A DNA stretch of 64,000 nucleotides from Pseudorhodoplanes sinuspersici (lineage in GTDB: Bacteria; Pseudomonadota; Alphaproteobacteria; Rhizobiales; Xanthobacteraceae), in contig NZ_CP021112.1 in the NCBI RefSeq assembly GCF_002119765.1, forward strand, positions 248,001-312,000. Direction: 5' to 3'. The notes under the pieces are model-generated. The model was not told the origin of the DNA, did no database searches, and saw only the letters and a program-made list of their open reading frames with translations. The translations under genes and the position numbers were made by a program. Position 1 is the first letter of the stretch, and every line of letters starts with the position of its first letter. This document shows positions 43,603 through 53,337 of the stretch, piece after piece.

Positions 43603-43638
43603 CGAAATGTCCGCGAGCGATGACTCGCGGGCATTTCG
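43603..43638. terminator. Strong hairpin between convergent genes
   Basis: A 15-bp stem (43603-43617 with 43624-43638, one G-T pair) around a 6-base loop. On the minus strand it is followed by TTTTGATAG, fitting a terminator for the TRAP-TAXI operon ending at 43652; it may also stop the plus-strand hydroxylase transcript. Confidence 0.75.
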
Positions 43639-43651
43639 CAAGTGTTCGCGC

Positions 43652-44662
43652 CTATTTCTTGGCTTGCGCCAGCAACTCGTCCTGACGCTTCTGATCCGCC
43701 TCGGTCCACATTCCTTTCTCCTTGTAGAAGGCGATGGCGGCCGGATGATAGGGAATGACCGGCGCGTCGGTGACCGCGGCATCGTGCGTATATCCGCGCA
43801 TGCTCGGATGTATCGGCAGCAGGTCGTCTGTACCCTTCCACAATCCGTCTAGCAGCTTGGCGATCATCGCACCCGATGCGTCCTTGTTGGCGACGATATA
43901 TGAATCGTATGACAAGAGGCGCGTCGGCGCCTCGACACCCGGCGCCGCATTCGCCTTGGCAATGGTGATGCGCGCACCGGGAAAAACGATCTCCTGATAG
44001 ATCGCGGCCGCGTCTGGGGAATCAGGTATGGAAAGATAGCGGACACCAATCTGGGTGTCGGCCTCGCGCGCCTGGGGCTGGCCGAGCGACGCCCAGGTCG
44101 CATCGAGCCGGTTGGCCACTAACGCCTCGATTCCATCATTGGCGCCCGCGACCGGGACCGAGGTGACATCCTTCCAGGTATAGCCGGCCACTTTCAGTGA
44201 GGCCGTCAGCGAATTGGCGATTGACAGATGGCCGCCGAAATCGCTCGATATTCGCTTACCCTTCAAATCCGCATAGGTCTTGATCGGACCTTCCTTGCGA
44301 ACGAGAAAGCCCAGCATCAGGGTCGCACTGCCGGCACGAATAAGACGAAGATCGGTGTAGGCTGTCTTCTGCTCATTGTCCCCGGAGAAGGCCTGGTAGG
44401 CGCTGTTGGCCGACATGACGCCGAGCTTCACCTCGCCGGAATTGAGCACCGGCACCCAGGCGGCGGGTCCGGCGTAAGGCCGTACGATGATGTTGAGGCC
44501 ACCGTATTTCTTGGCGACGACGGCGACGCCCGAGCCGATGGTATTGAATGTCGTGCCGGCACGATCCGCCGCCAAAGCCACCGTCTGCGCCGACGATGGC
44601 GCCGCATAAGCGGACATCAAGGCGACCGCGATCCCGGAAAACAATACATGCACACGTTTCAT
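43652..44662 (-). CDS. TAXI family TRAP transporter solute-binding protein
   Basis: 336 residues with a signal peptide (1-25, ending PSSAQ). The TAXI fold is shown by ADRAGTTFNTIGSGVAVVAKKYGGLNIIVRPYAGPAAWVPVLNSGEV (30-78), GVMSANSAYQAFSG, LKGKRISSDFGGHLSI near 135 and VAGANDGIEALVANRLDATW near 170. It captures an organic acid for the fused permease encoded 104 bp upstream in the same operon. GGGAGG precedes the start. Confidence 0.92.
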   Translation of the reverse strand: MKRVHVLFSGIAVALMSAYAAPSSAQTVALAADRAGTTFNTIGSGVAVVAKKYGGLNIIVRPYAGPAAWVPVLNSGEVKLGVMSANSAYQAFSGDNEQKTAYTDLRLIRAGSATLMLGFLVRKEGPIKTYADLKGKRISSDFGGHLSIANSLTASLKVAGYTWKDVTSVPVAGANDGIEALVANRLDATWASLGQPQAREADTQIGVRYLSIPDSPDAAAIYQEIVFPGARITIAKANAAPGVEAPTRLLSYDSYIVANKDASGAMIAKLLDGLWKGTDDLLPIHPSMRGYTHDAAVTDAPVIPYHPAAIAFYKEKGMWTEADQKRQDELLAQAKK

Positions 44663-44766
44663 GATCTTCCTCCCTCGTTGATTTTTTTGAGTTTACATCT
44701 GTGGCCGATCCGCTCGCGCGGAGTCGATCCACGCGGAATCGGCGATTGCGCCGGTTCCGCGCGCCT

Positions 44767-46719
44767 TCATTCGCCGGCCTGAGCCGAAGTCTGCGAACCC
44801 TCCGGAAGCATCCGGCTGGCGAACCACTCGAACGCGACGATCAGTCCGCCGCCGACCAATCCGACGACGTTGGCGATGAGCATTTCCGGGCTCGCGAACG
44901 GCGACACCATCACCGCGCAGCCGAACACGATCAGCAGCGCGCGAAACGCCGGATTGAGCGGCCTGAACAGATAGCCGACCAGTCCCGCGGCGATGCCTAT
45001 GACACCGAGCACCGCCGTCCCGAACGCGATCACGACCTCGGTCGGCCCACCCATCATCAGGAGCCCGGGGCTGAACGGAAAGACGAACGGCAAAATGAAA
45101 GCGGCGATGCCGTATCGCATGCCAGAAATCGCCGTCGTCCAGAAGTTCGAGCCAGCAATGGCGGCCGCCGTATAGGTCGCGAAGCAGACCGGCGGCGTGA
45201 TCATGGACAGCATGCCCACATAGAAAATGAACAGATGGGCCGCGAGGCGATCCACGCCGAGTTGAACCAGCGCCGGCGCCACCAGCACTGCTAACATCGT
45301 GTAGATCACCGCCGTCGGCAGCGCCATGCCAAGGATGGTGCAGACAATAGCCGTCATCAGCAGAATGAGAAGGATATTGTCGCCGGCGAGCTCCAGCAGG
45401 ATCGATGACATGCTGAACCCGAGGCCTGCAAGCTGAAGCGCTCCGATGACGATGCCCGCGACGGCCGTGAGCACCAGAATGTTCATGGACGTTTTGCCGG
45501 TCGACAGCAGGGCGCCGTACAAATCGGCAAGCGTGGGCCGATTCCGCGCCGACAGGCAGCCGACCACCAGCGCCGCGGCGGTGGCAGCGAGGCCGGCCTC
45601 GCCCGGAGGCCAGAAGCCGAACATCACCGTGTAGATCAGCACCGCCAGGGGAATGATGAACGCATAACCGCGTCCGAGCGTGGCGAGCAGTTTCGGCAGA
45701 TCGCGAACCGCTAACCCCTTCAGGCCGCGCTTGCCCGCTTCCAGATCGACCTGCACGAAAGCCGCCAGGTAATAAAGCAACGCCGGAAGCAATGCCGCGA
45801 GGACGACCTGACTATAGGGAATAGACAGGAAGTCGGCCATCAGGAAGGCGGTGATGCCCATGACAGGCGGCATGATCTGTCCGCCGGTCGACGAAACCGC
45901 CTCGATGGCGGCGGCTTGATGTTTCGGATAGCCGGCGCGTTCCATCATCGGAATCGAGATCGGGCCGACCACCGCGACGTTGGAAACGGCGCTGCCGGAC
46001 ACTGTGCCGAATAGCGTCGAAGCCACGATCGATACCTTAGCCGGCCCGCCACGAAATCGTCCCATGGCGACGAGCGCCAGGTCGGTGATGAAGGTGTCGC
46101 CCTTCACCGCCTTCAAGACCGCACCGAACAGGATGAAGGTGATGATCGTATTCGCCGCGACATTGAGCGGCAGGCCGAACAGAGCGCTCGAGTCGAGATA
46201 GGAATAGACAGCGATCCGCTGCCAGGTCGAAGCCGGCACGGAGAATATGCCAGGCATCATCTCGCCGAACCGGGCATAGAAAATGAAGAAAAGCGCGACG
46301 ATGACGAGCGTCCAGCCAATCATCCGCCGGGTCGCCTCACACACCAGAAAGAGCAGGATCGCGGCGAGTATGATGCGATCCGTCCTGAGCGTCGCCAGAT
46401 CGTGGACCAGCCAACTGTAGTTCACGAAGACGTAGCCGCAGGTGACGAGGGAAAGAGCGGCGAAGATCCAATCATACCAAGGAACCTGGTCGCCGCGGAT
46501 GGACTTCGACGCACGGACGTTGACGAAGCAACCCAGCAGCGCGCAGGCAAGCATCAACGCCAGGAATTGCTCGTTGAAGGCGACCAGTCCCAACAGATGC
46601 TGGAAGCCCGTCGCCCACAAGCAAGCAACGATCACCGGAAGAACCAGAGCCGCCTGACCGATCCATCGTGAAATGCCGTGGAGCTCGCGCTTGGTCTCGA
46701 CCTCGGATGTGTCATCCAT
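44767..46719 (-). CDS. TRAP transporter fused permease (4TM/12TM)
   Basis: A 650-residue integral membrane protein. The N-terminal part (about 20-170) corresponds to the small DctQ-like subunit, and the rest is the large DctM-like subunit: FGTVSGSAVSNVAVVGPISIPMMERAGY near 235, SSTGGQIMPPVMGITAFLM near 270, ILGMALPTAVIYTMLAVLVAP near 480 and the C-terminal MITPPVCFATYTAAAIAGSNF. This fused architecture is standard for TAXI systems. It starts 18 bp after the enoyl-CoA hydratase stop and precedes its binding protein. Confidence 0.93.
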   Translation of the reverse strand: MDDTSEVETKRELHGISRWIGQAALVLPVIVACLWATGFQHLLGLVAFNEQFLALMLACALLGCFVNVRASKSIRGDQVPWYDWIFAALSLVTCGYVFVNYSWLVHDLATLRTDRIILAAILLFLVCEATRRMIGWTLVIVALFFIFYARFGEMMPGIFSVPASTWQRIAVYSYLDSSALFGLPLNVAANTIITFILFGAVLKAVKGDTFITDLALVAMGRFRGGPAKVSIVASTLFGTVSGSAVSNVAVVGPISIPMMERAGYPKHQAAAIEAVSSTGGQIMPPVMGITAFLMADFLSIPYSQVVLAALLPALLYYLAAFVQVDLEAGKRGLKGLAVRDLPKLLATLGRGYAFIIPLAVLIYTVMFGFWPPGEAGLAATAAALVVGCLSARNRPTLADLYGALLSTGKTSMNILVLTAVAGIVIGALQLAGLGFSMSSILLELAGDNILLILLMTAIVCTILGMALPTAVIYTMLAVLVAPALVQLGVDRLAAHLFIFYVGMLSMITPPVCFATYTAAAIAGSNFWTTAISGMRYGIAAFILPFVFPFSPGLLMMGGPTEVVIAFGTAVLGVIGIAAGLVGYLFRPLNPAFRALLIVFGCAVMVSPFASPEMLIANVVGLVGGGLIVAFEWFASRMLPEGSQTSAQAGE

Positions 46720-46736
46720 GATGTTCTTCCTGCGCT

Positions 46737-47477
46737 TTAGCGGGTGTCGATGAAGCGTTCCGATACGGCGCTCGAGTTCGCGACCGCGGCGTATTCCTTG
46801 ATCGCCGCAAAGCTCGACTCGGGCACGAGGTTCAGGAACTGCTTGACGGCCATCAATGTCACGCGGCTGTTGGCCGCGATGCGCTGCCGGTATTTGGTGA
46901 GAACCACTTCAGCTTCAGCCGAACTGCACGCCTCGGCCGCGAGGCCCATGGCGACCGCCTGTTGCGCGTCGATGGAATCGCGCGAATAGACCATGCGCGC
47001 GAGCGATGCGCGCGAAAGCCGGTTGCCGAGCGCCGTCATGACGAGCAGCGGCGGGATATCGCGATTCATTTCCGGGATTATGAATTCCGCGGTCTCGTCA
47101 GCGATCGCGATATCGGCAAGACCCGCGAGCGCGCATCCCACGCCATGAGCGCGGCCTTTGACCACGGCGATGATCGGAACGCAGACGTCGCGGACGACGG
47201 TGTAGAATTCGAGCACCGAATCGGCGACGCGAGCGCGGATCTGGCTTGTGGTCATCACCGTTCCGGCCGGCGGCATCGGCGACACGCGGCCGGCGCAGAA
47301 ATCAGAACCTTCGCCGCGCAGGACGACAAACTTCGACGACTCGGGGAGTTCGCGCAGCGCCGTTCCGAGGGCTGTCGTCATGGCCGGCGTCAGCACATTG
47401 CCGGTCTCCGGCCGATCGATCAGAATCTCGAAGCCGCCGTCGGAGGCGAGCGACGTGCGAATCTGCCCCTCGTTCAT
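46737..47477 (-). CDS. Enoyl-CoA hydratase/isomerase family protein
   Basis: 246 residues with the crotonase fold. The oxyanion-hole segments LRGEGSDFCAGR near 57 and VKGRAHGVGCALAGLADIAIAD near 105-127 are visible; the usual second catalytic glutamate region reads IIPEMNRDIPP near 137. It would hydrate or hydrolyse an acyl-CoA or related ring-opened intermediate. Its ATG overlaps the stop of the molybdenum hydroxylase gene (ATGA). Confidence 0.88.
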   Translation of the reverse strand: MNEGQIRTSLASDGGFEILIDRPETGNVLTPAMTTALGTALRELPESSKFVVLRGEGSDFCAGRVSPMPPAGTVMTTSQIRARVADSVLEFYTVVRDVCVPIIAVVKGRAHGVGCALAGLADIAIADETAEFIIPEMNRDIPPLLVMTALGNRLSRASLARMVYSRDSIDAQQAVAMGLAAEACSSAEAEVVLTKYRQRIAANSRVTLMAVKQFLNLVPESSFAAIKEYAAVANSSAVSERFIDTR

Positions 47478-49849
47478 GTGGAGCCGCCTTTCGCTTCGTT
47501 GATCAGCGCCCAGATTTTTGCCGGCGTGGCCGGCATCTCGACATGGTCGACGCCGAATTCCGACAGGGCGTCGACGACCGCGTTGATCGTCGTGGCCAGC
47601 GCCGGAGTGATGCCGCTTTCACCGCCGCCTTTCACCCGAAGCGGATTGCCATTTGTCGGATCCTCGACCAGATCGACCGCGAAGCTCGGCATGTGGCCGG
47701 CGCGCGCCATCGCATAATCCATGAAGCTGCCAGTCGTGACCTGACCGCTGGCGATGTCGTAGACGACACCCTCGTAAAGCGCCTGCCCGACGCCTTGAAC
47801 GATGCCGCCGTGCACCTGGCCATGGAGAATGAGGGGGTTGATCGCCTGGCCGGCGTCGTCGATCGACGTGTAGCGCACCACCTGCGTCACGCCCGTATCC
47901 GGATCGATCTCGACCTCGCAGACGGCCGCGCCGGTCGGGTAAGCCGGCATGCGGCCGGTGAAGCTTGCCGAGGCCGACAAGGGACCGCGCAGATTTTCGG
48001 GCAGCGTACCGTCTTCCTTGGCGATGCGCGCGACTTCGAAGACGTCGACGGTTTCGTTGCTATTCTTGGTGCGCAGCATGCCGTCGGTGAATTCGACGTT
48101 CTCGACCGGGACACCGGCGTGGTGCGCGAGAATATCCTTGGCCTTGGCAATGATGGTCCCACTGCTTTCGACGAGCAGCGCGCCGCCAAGTCGCATCGAC
48201 CGGTCGGAATGGCTGCCGCCGCCCGATTTGACGATCCGCGTATCGCCGGAGATCAGCCGAACCTGTTGCGGCGTTATACCGAGATGGTCGGCGATCACCT
48301 GGGCGAAGCTGGTCTCGTGACCCTGGCCGGTGGATTGAGTCCCGGTGACGACTTTGACGACGCCCTCGGGCTCGACCGTGACATCGACACGCTCATGCGG
48401 AATGCCGACCGGCGATTCAACGTAATTGGCGACGCCGATGCCGGCGAGCCGGCCGCGCCGGCGGGCGCTCGCCCGGCGATCCGCGAAGCCATCCCAATCA
48501 GCGACATCGAGCACGCGATCGAAATTGCTCGCGAAGTCGCCGCTGTCGTAGGTGAGCCCCATCGCGGAGGTGTAGGGCAGCCGATCATACGGCACGAGAT
48601 TGCGCCGGCGAATCTCGAGCCGGTCGATGCCGAGTTTCGCCGCGGCGATGTCCAGCGTCCGCTCCATGGCATAGGTCGCTTCCGGCCGCCCGGCGCCACG
48701 AAATGGCGCCGTTGGCACCGTGTTGGTCATCACGCCTTTAACCACCACGCTGGCATGCGGGACGTGATAGACTGTCGTCATGATGCGGAAGCTGTTGGCC
48801 ATCGGCACGAAGGCGACCGTATAGGCGCCGACATTGCCGACAATCTCGCAGGCATAGCCAGCGATCCGGCCGTCGGGGTGGAAACCCATGCGAACCCGCG
48901 TGACGATATCCCGGCATTGATAGTCGGTGAGGAACGCCTCGGAGCGGGTGCTCGTCCAGCGAACCGGGCGGCCGACCCGACGCGCGGCCACGGCAAGGAC
49001 CGGCTGCTCCGGCGAGAGATTGGTGCGTGTGCCGAAACCGCCGCCGACATCGGGGCAGATCACCTCCACCTTGTCGCGTTCGACACCGAGCGCTGCGGCC
49101 AGTGTATCGCGCTGCCGAATCGCGCCCTGGCTTCCAGCGATCATCGTGAACGTGCCCGTCGCCGCGTCGTAGCTGACGATCGCCGAGCGCGGCTCCATCT
49201 GCGCATTAACGATGCGCTGGTTGACGAAGGTCTTCTCGATCACCAGCGTGGACGCCGCGATCGCCCGCTCGGTCGCATCGGCGTCGCCAAAATGGGCATC
49301 GACGGCGAGGTTGTTGCCGAGGCTCTCCTCCAGGCGCGGGGCATCGTCGCGCAGCGCCTCCTCCACGCTCATCACGCACGGCAATTCGTCGTAGTCCACA
49401 GCGACGTGCTCGGCCGCGTCCTGGGCGGCGGCGAGAGTCTCCGCGACGATCATTGCCACCGGCTCTCCGAGATAGCGCACCCGCTCGACGGGCATCGGGG
49501 CATGCGCAATGTCGACGGACATATTTCCCGGAAGGGAACGGAACGCCCGCTTGGTATGATCCCGCGCGTCAGCCGGATCGGCGAAATGATCGATTGGCGC
49601 GCCGCCGACGGCAAGGTAATCGGCGCCGGTCACAACCGTCAGAACGCCGGGCTGGCCGGCGGCCTTCGCGACATCGATGCCGCGTATGCGTGCATGCGGA
49701 TAAGGCGAGCGCACGAAGACGGCATGGCATTCGGCCGGCAGCGTGAAATCGTCCGTATAGCGGCCTCGGCCCTGGACCAGACGTTCGTCCTCGAAGCGCG
49801 GCAAAGGCCGTCCGATGAACGGCCCGCCGTTTCCGGTGAGCGCGGGCAT
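47474..49849 (-). CDS. Xanthine dehydrogenase family molybdopterin-binding large subunit
   Basis: 791 residues of the CoxL/aldehyde oxidase type. Seen: FIGRPLPRFEDERLVQGRGRYTDD at the N terminus, VRYLGEPVAMIVAETLAAAQDAAE near 120, VEVICPDVGGGFGTRTN near 245 (Moco contact), NTVPTAPFRGAGRPEATYAMERTLDIAA near 345 and TGTQSTGQGHETSFAQ near 480, with the active-site Glu region in VRVKGGGESGITP near 740. It hydroxylates a heteroaromatic ring or oxidises an aldehyde using water. Start 49849 lies 4 bp after the UbiD stop. No [2Fe-2S] or FAD subunit gene is adjacent. Confidence 0.92.
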   Translation of the reverse strand: MPALTGNGGPFIGRPLPRFEDERLVQGRGRYTDDFTLPAECHAVFVRSPYPHARIRGIDVAKAAGQPGVLTVVTGADYLAVGGAPIDHFADPADARDHTKRAFRSLPGNMSVDIAHAPMPVERVRYLGEPVAMIVAETLAAAQDAAEHVAVDYDELPCVMSVEEALRDDAPRLEESLGNNLAVDAHFGDADATERAIAASTLVIEKTFVNQRIVNAQMEPRSAIVSYDAATGTFTMIAGSQGAIRQRDTLAAALGVERDKVEVICPDVGGGFGTRTNLSPEQPVLAVAARRVGRPVRWTSTRSEAFLTDYQCRDIVTRVRMGFHPDGRIAGYACEIVGNVGAYTVAFVPMANSFRIMTTVYHVPHASVVVKGVMTNTVPTAPFRGAGRPEATYAMERTLDIAAAKLGIDRLEIRRRNLVPYDRLPYTSAMGLTYDSGDFASNFDRVLDVADWDGFADRRASARRRGRLAGIGVANYVESPVGIPHERVDVTVEPEGVVKVVTGTQSTGQGHETSFAQVIADHLGITPQQVRLISGDTRIVKSGGGSHSDRSMRLGGALLVESSGTIIAKAKDILAHHAGVPVENVEFTDGMLRTKNSNETVDVFEVARIAKEDGTLPENLRGPLSASASFTGRMPAYPTGAAVCEVEIDPDTGVTQVVRYTSIDDAGQAINPLILHGQVHGGIVQGVGQALYEGVVYDIASGQVTTGSFMDYAMARAGHMPSFAVDLVEDPTNGNPLRVKGGGESGITPALATTINAVVDALSEFGVDHVEMPATPAKIWALINEAKGGST

Positions 49850-49853
49850 GCGA

Positions 49854-51440
49854 TCAAGCACCGACACGCGCTCCGCCGCGTGGCTTGTCGCCTGCGTCGG
49901 CCAATGTCCAGCGGCCATCCGCGGTACGCCGCAAGGTGCCGCCGGCGCGCAGATCGTCGAAGGCGCGCACAATCTCGCGGCCGTCGCGAGAGCCCGTCGC
50001 CGCCATGAGCTGCTCGAAAGTCTTCGGCCCGTCGTGCAACGCGCTCTCGATCGAGCCGAACCGCTTGCCTTCATATGTCGGCGGCTTCGGCACCTTGCTT
50101 TCGAGCGAACTCGCAACCTCGATCGGCATGGTGCAGTCGAAGCCTGCCTTGGCGCCGGCGCGCGAGCCTGCGAGCGACGGATCGAGCGGCAGCGTGCGCA
50201 GGCCCGAGATCACCACGAGATCGCGGTCCGCCTGAAAGCGCGTGGCCAGCGCCCAATCGACCTGGCCGTCCGAGAAGATGTCGATGTCGGGATCGAAGAC
50301 GAAAACGTGCTTGACGTTAGCGAGCGAGCCGAAGGCCGCGGCGATAGCGTTGCGCGCCTCGCCCGGCACGCGCTGGCGCATCGAAATGCGCACATTAAAC
50401 ATGCCGCCCGACGAGGTGGTGGCGTAGACGTTCAACGGTTCACGGATCGCGTTCTCGAGCGCGCGCCAGACCGTCACCTCGGTGCGCAGCGCGATCAATT
50501 GCGCCGAATCGGTGAGACTGAGCTGACGCCCGGCGATGGTCGAGGTCTGGAAGATCGGATTGCGCCGGTGCGTGATGGCCGTGAGATGGAACACGGGGTT
50601 CATCTTCACCCCGCCGTAATAGCCGAGGAATTCGCCGTAAGGACCTTCCGGTTCGACATGACCCGCCGGATCGAGATAGCCCTCCAGAATATATTCGGCT
50701 TCGGCGGGCACGCGCAGATCGTTGGTCACGCACTTGACTACCGGCAGAACATCCTGCCGCAGCGACGCCATCAGCCCGACTTCGTCGACCGGAATGCGCA
50801 TCGTCGCCGCCAGGTGATCGATCGGATGCGATCCCACCACGAAAGCGATCGGCAGCGGCTCGCCGCGCGCGGCCTGATATTCATAGATCGCTTTGAGATC
50901 GCTCGGCGACACGAGATCGACGCCCGCCTCACGGCGGCCGCGCAGCATCAGCCGGCGGATGCCGACATTGGTCAACCCGTTGCGCGGGTCGACAACGATG
51001 TCCATCGACGACGAGATATAGGGAGCGCCATCGAGGCCGTGCTGAAGATGCACCGGCAAAGCGGTGAGGTCTGCCTGGTCACCTGTCAGCACCACTTCCT
51101 GCGCTGGCGCCACCGCGGCCGGTACTTCCCGCGTGCCGGGCACGGAACGCAGGTTGGCGAGGACCTTGTGAAGCAGGTTTTCCTGATCGGTGCCGAAGGC
51201 CAGCGCCAGCCGCTCGCGGCTTCCGGCGACATTGCCAACCAACGTGGCGCGCTCGGGACCAACATTCTGGAAGAGAACGGCCTTTTCGTTGCCTTCGAGA
51301 ATTGCAGCCACAGCGCCGAGTTCGATATCGTCTTCAATTACGGTGAGGAGACCGGCCGATGCGAGGCGCCCCAAGAATGTTCGAAGCTCGAATTCGCTTG
51401 ACCCGGCGACGGCGACGGCACTCATCGGTCTTTCCGACAT
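49854..51440 (-). CDS. UbiD family (de)carboxylase
   Basis: A 528-residue prenylated-FMN-dependent decarboxylase. Family motifs: ISSSMDIVVDPRNGLTNVGIRRLML near 145-170, AFVVGSHPIDHLAAT near 200 and EGYLDPAGHVEPEGPYGEFLGYYG near 255-278, which holds the catalytic glutamates. The C-terminal 60 residues form a small winged-helix-like extension (FEQLMAATGSRDGREIVRAFDDL). It acts on an aromatic or heteroaromatic acid. ATG 51440 has GGAGG 4 bp upstream. First gene of a five-gene minus-strand operon, divergent from an IclR regulator. No ubiX partner is seen here. Confidence 0.9.
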   Translation of the reverse strand: MSERPMSAVAVAGSSEFELRTFLGRLASAGLLTVIEDDIELGAVAAILEGNEKAVLFQNVGPERATLVGNVAGSRERLALAFGTDQENLLHKVLANLRSVPGTREVPAAVAPAQEVVLTGDQADLTALPVHLQHGLDGAPYISSSMDIVVDPRNGLTNVGIRRLMLRGRREAGVDLVSPSDLKAIYEYQAARGEPLPIAFVVGSHPIDHLAATMRIPVDEVGLMASLRQDVLPVVKCVTNDLRVPAEAEYILEGYLDPAGHVEPEGPYGEFLGYYGGVKMNPVFHLTAITHRRNPIFQTSTIAGRQLSLTDSAQLIALRTEVTVWRALENAIREPLNVYATTSSGGMFNVRISMRQRVPGEARNAIAAAFGSLANVKHVFVFDPDIDIFSDGQVDWALATRFQADRDLVVISGLRTLPLDPSLAGSRAGAKAGFDCTMPIEVASSLESKVPKPPTYEGKRFGSIESALHDGPKTFEQLMAATGSRDGREIVRAFDDLRAGGTLRRTADGRWTLADAGDKPRGGARVGA

Positions 51441-51502
51441 GCTTCCTCCCACCACACCATCGTTTTTGATTTTGTTGAACTTGATTGTATTATTGTAAAA
51501 TC

Positions 51503-52354
51503 ATGAAGAGCGTCAAGGCAAAACCAGTTCGCGCCTCCCGGACTAAGGCGGACCACGATTCCGCCGATGCGCGCCGCGGCATCCAGTCGATCGAGGTCGG
51601 ATTTGCGCTGATCCGCGAGCTCAGCCTGGCACAAAGCAAGCTGCCGCTGAAAATCCTGGCGGCCCGCGCCGACATGAGCCCGAGCAAAGCCCATCTTTAC
51701 CTCGTCAGCTTCACACGGCTCGGGCTCGTGGTGCAGGATGTGGTCACCCAGCGCTACGGGCTCGGGCCGGCGGCGATTCAACTCGGCATCGCCGCGATCA
51801 ACCAGTTGAACGTGGTCGACGCCGCCCACAAACATCTCGAAGCGGTGCTGGAAAGCACCGGCGTCTCGGTCAGCCTGTCGATCTGGGGCAACCGCGGTCC
51901 GACGATCATCTTTCGCCTGGACGGACAATTGCCAGTGCCTATGTCGGTGCGGATCGGCTTCGTGTTGCCGCTGCTGTCGACGGCGACCGGTCGAATTTTC
52001 ATGACATATCTGCCGGAACGCGAGTGGCGCAGCATTGCCAATGCTGAAGAGGCCATCGCTCCTGGAAGACTGGCCCGTACGCTACAGAAGGTCGAAGCGT
52101 TCCGCAGCGAAGGCATTACGCTGACCGAAAGCGAAACACATGAGGGCTTCTTCGGCATTTCGGCGCCCGTCTTCGGCAGCGGCAACGTGCTCTGCGCGGC
52201 CGTCACCGCGCTGGGCCTGAGCGCCGATGTCGATCTCAAGCCGACCGGCCCGGTCGCCGTGGCGATCCGCGATGCGGCACGCCGCATCAGTCGCGACCTC
52301 GGCTGCAACATGCCAGACCTCGGGCCGCCTGCACCAGTAGGCGGATCGAAATAA
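51503..52354 (+). CDS. IclR family transcriptional regulator
   Basis: 283 residues: an N-terminal helix-turn-helix (LAARADMSPSKAHLYLVSFTRLGLV, about 45-72) and the IclR effector domain (VVDAAHKHLEAVLESTGVSVSLSIWG; MSVRIGFVLPLLSTATGRIFMTYL; GITLTESETHEGFFGISAPVF). It is divergent from the UbiD operon with a 62-bp AT-rich gap holding GATTTT (51468-51473) and AAAATC (51497-51502) in inverted orientation. It probably controls that operon. Confidence 0.9.
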   Translation: MKSVKAKPVRASRTKADHDSADARRGIQSIEVGFALIRELSLAQSKLPLKILAARADMSPSKAHLYLVSFTRLGLVVQDVVTQRYGLGPAAIQLGIAAINQLNVVDAAHKHLEAVLESTGVSVSLSIWGNRGPTIIFRLDGQLPVPMSVRIGFVLPLLSTATGRIFMTYLPEREWRSIANAEEAIAPGRLARTLQKVEAFRSEGITLTESETHEGFFGISAPVFGSGNVLCAAVTALGLSADVDLKPTGPVAVAIRDAARRISRDLGCNMPDLGPPAPVGGSK

Positions 52355-52411
52355 GCAGCGCTGCCCATTGCTGCCCGCATCGTCTCGATGCGTGGTCGTA
52401 TCTGACGTCAG

Positions 52412-52633
52412 TCAGCCCGCGAGCATCCGCGCCTTCTTCTCCATCCATGCATTCATGCCGTCATGGGCTTCGGCCGCAGCCTTCTCCAGATAGCCCGGCT
52501 CGTCGACCCGCGCCGTCACTTCGAGGCGCAGGCCGTTCGGATCGTAGCAATAGATCGAGTTGATGAAGTGGTGGTCGACCAGATCGGTCGTCTTGACGCC
52601 GGCGTCATTGAGGCGCCGCTTGATCGCCAGCAC
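52412..52633 (-). pseudogene. Truncated glyoxalase/VOC protein (C-terminal half only)
   Basis: 73 residues, LAIKRRLNDAGVKTTDLVDH through an intact VOC C-terminal half (HHFINSIYCYDPNGLRLEVTARVDEPGYLEK). The N-terminal half, with the first metal ligand, is absent: the frame breaks at about 52633 where composition changes to AT-richer DNA. The gene appears to have been cut by an insertion or recombination event. Confidence 0.75.
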
Positions 52634-52842
52634 CCCGATAATTTGATTTTGCTGGTGGGCCCGGCACCCTTCACATTTAGAAGAGTTATCCTTTTTAAAC
52701 CAAATGCTTACCGATATATGAAAACATCCGATGCCAACAAAAATACCAACATCCGGTTGCGTGGAGCGGTCCTGAGGTAGTGACTAATAAGCTTGAAATT
52801 TACCTCCCGAATCGCCGCTAATAAATACTCCTCCACAGGAGC

Positions 52843-53337
52843 ATGAGCATGACACCAGAACTGCGAGAGCAGCGTCGACGCGCTTTCACGCAGCACAGCC
52901 GCGGCCGCCCGAAAGGTTCTACTCGCGAAACATCATTGTTGACTAAGCGTACGCGCTTTGAATTTGTGCTCGCAACGGCCCTCCAAGCAGTTGGAAAAAT
53001 GCCCCCAGCCCGCGCCGAGGATCTTGCAATCATCCTGGCGTCCGGACGCCCAGTGAAAGCCTGGAAGTCAGGCCGGAAAGTAGTGGTTTCGCTTGAGTAT
53101 TGCGGCCTGGAGGATCGGCGGGAATATCTTGCGGCATTTTCGCGTAAGGTCGGTTCGGGCCAAGGACTTACAAAGGAAGAGATCGGCTGGATCACGCAAT
53201 CATTTCTATGGCTCACCAAGCTGTTCACTGCGATTGCCAATAACAAAGACTGCTCACTCTTTATCTCTATGCTGCAAGGCCTCGGATGGACTCCCATCAT
53301 CGGAAATATCGTGAACCTCTGCACGCAAAAACAGTAG
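52843..53337 (+). CDS. Hypothetical protein in anomalous insert
   Basis: 164 residues starting MSMTPELREQRRRAFTQHSR, with AGGAG just upstream (ATG 52849 also possible). The first 40 residues are strongly basic (RGRPKGSTRETSLLTKRTR), suggesting nucleic-acid binding, perhaps an AT-hook-like RGRPKG. No family is recognised. Neighbouring genes are phage- or plasmid-like, and base composition is lower in GC than the surroundings. Confidence 0.65.
   Translation: MSMTPELREQRRRAFTQHSRGRPKGSTRETSLLTKRTRFEFVLATALQAVGKMPPARAEDLAIILASGRPVKAWKSGRKVVVSLEYCGLEDRREYLAAFSRKVGSGQGLTKEEIGWITQSFLWLTKLFTAIANNKDCSLFISMLQGLGWTPIIGNIVNLCTQKQ

Noticed and set aside
42240-43841. A 533-codon minus-strand open frame
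   Set aside because: It is the antisense shadow of the FAD hydroxylase, whose own frame has clear flavin motifs and a perfect SD.
47246-50008. A 920-codon open frame on the plus strand
   Set aside because: It is antisense to the molybdenum hydroxylase, UbiD and crotonase genes; its composition is rich in Arg, Asp and His, as expected from reading high-GC genes backwards, and no family is recognised.
52653-52662. TGGTGGGCCC, the reverse complement of a tRNA-like GGGCCCACCA end, next to the truncated VOC gene
   Set aside because: No T-arm or other tRNA structure follows, and ten bases are too few to call an attachment site without a second copy.
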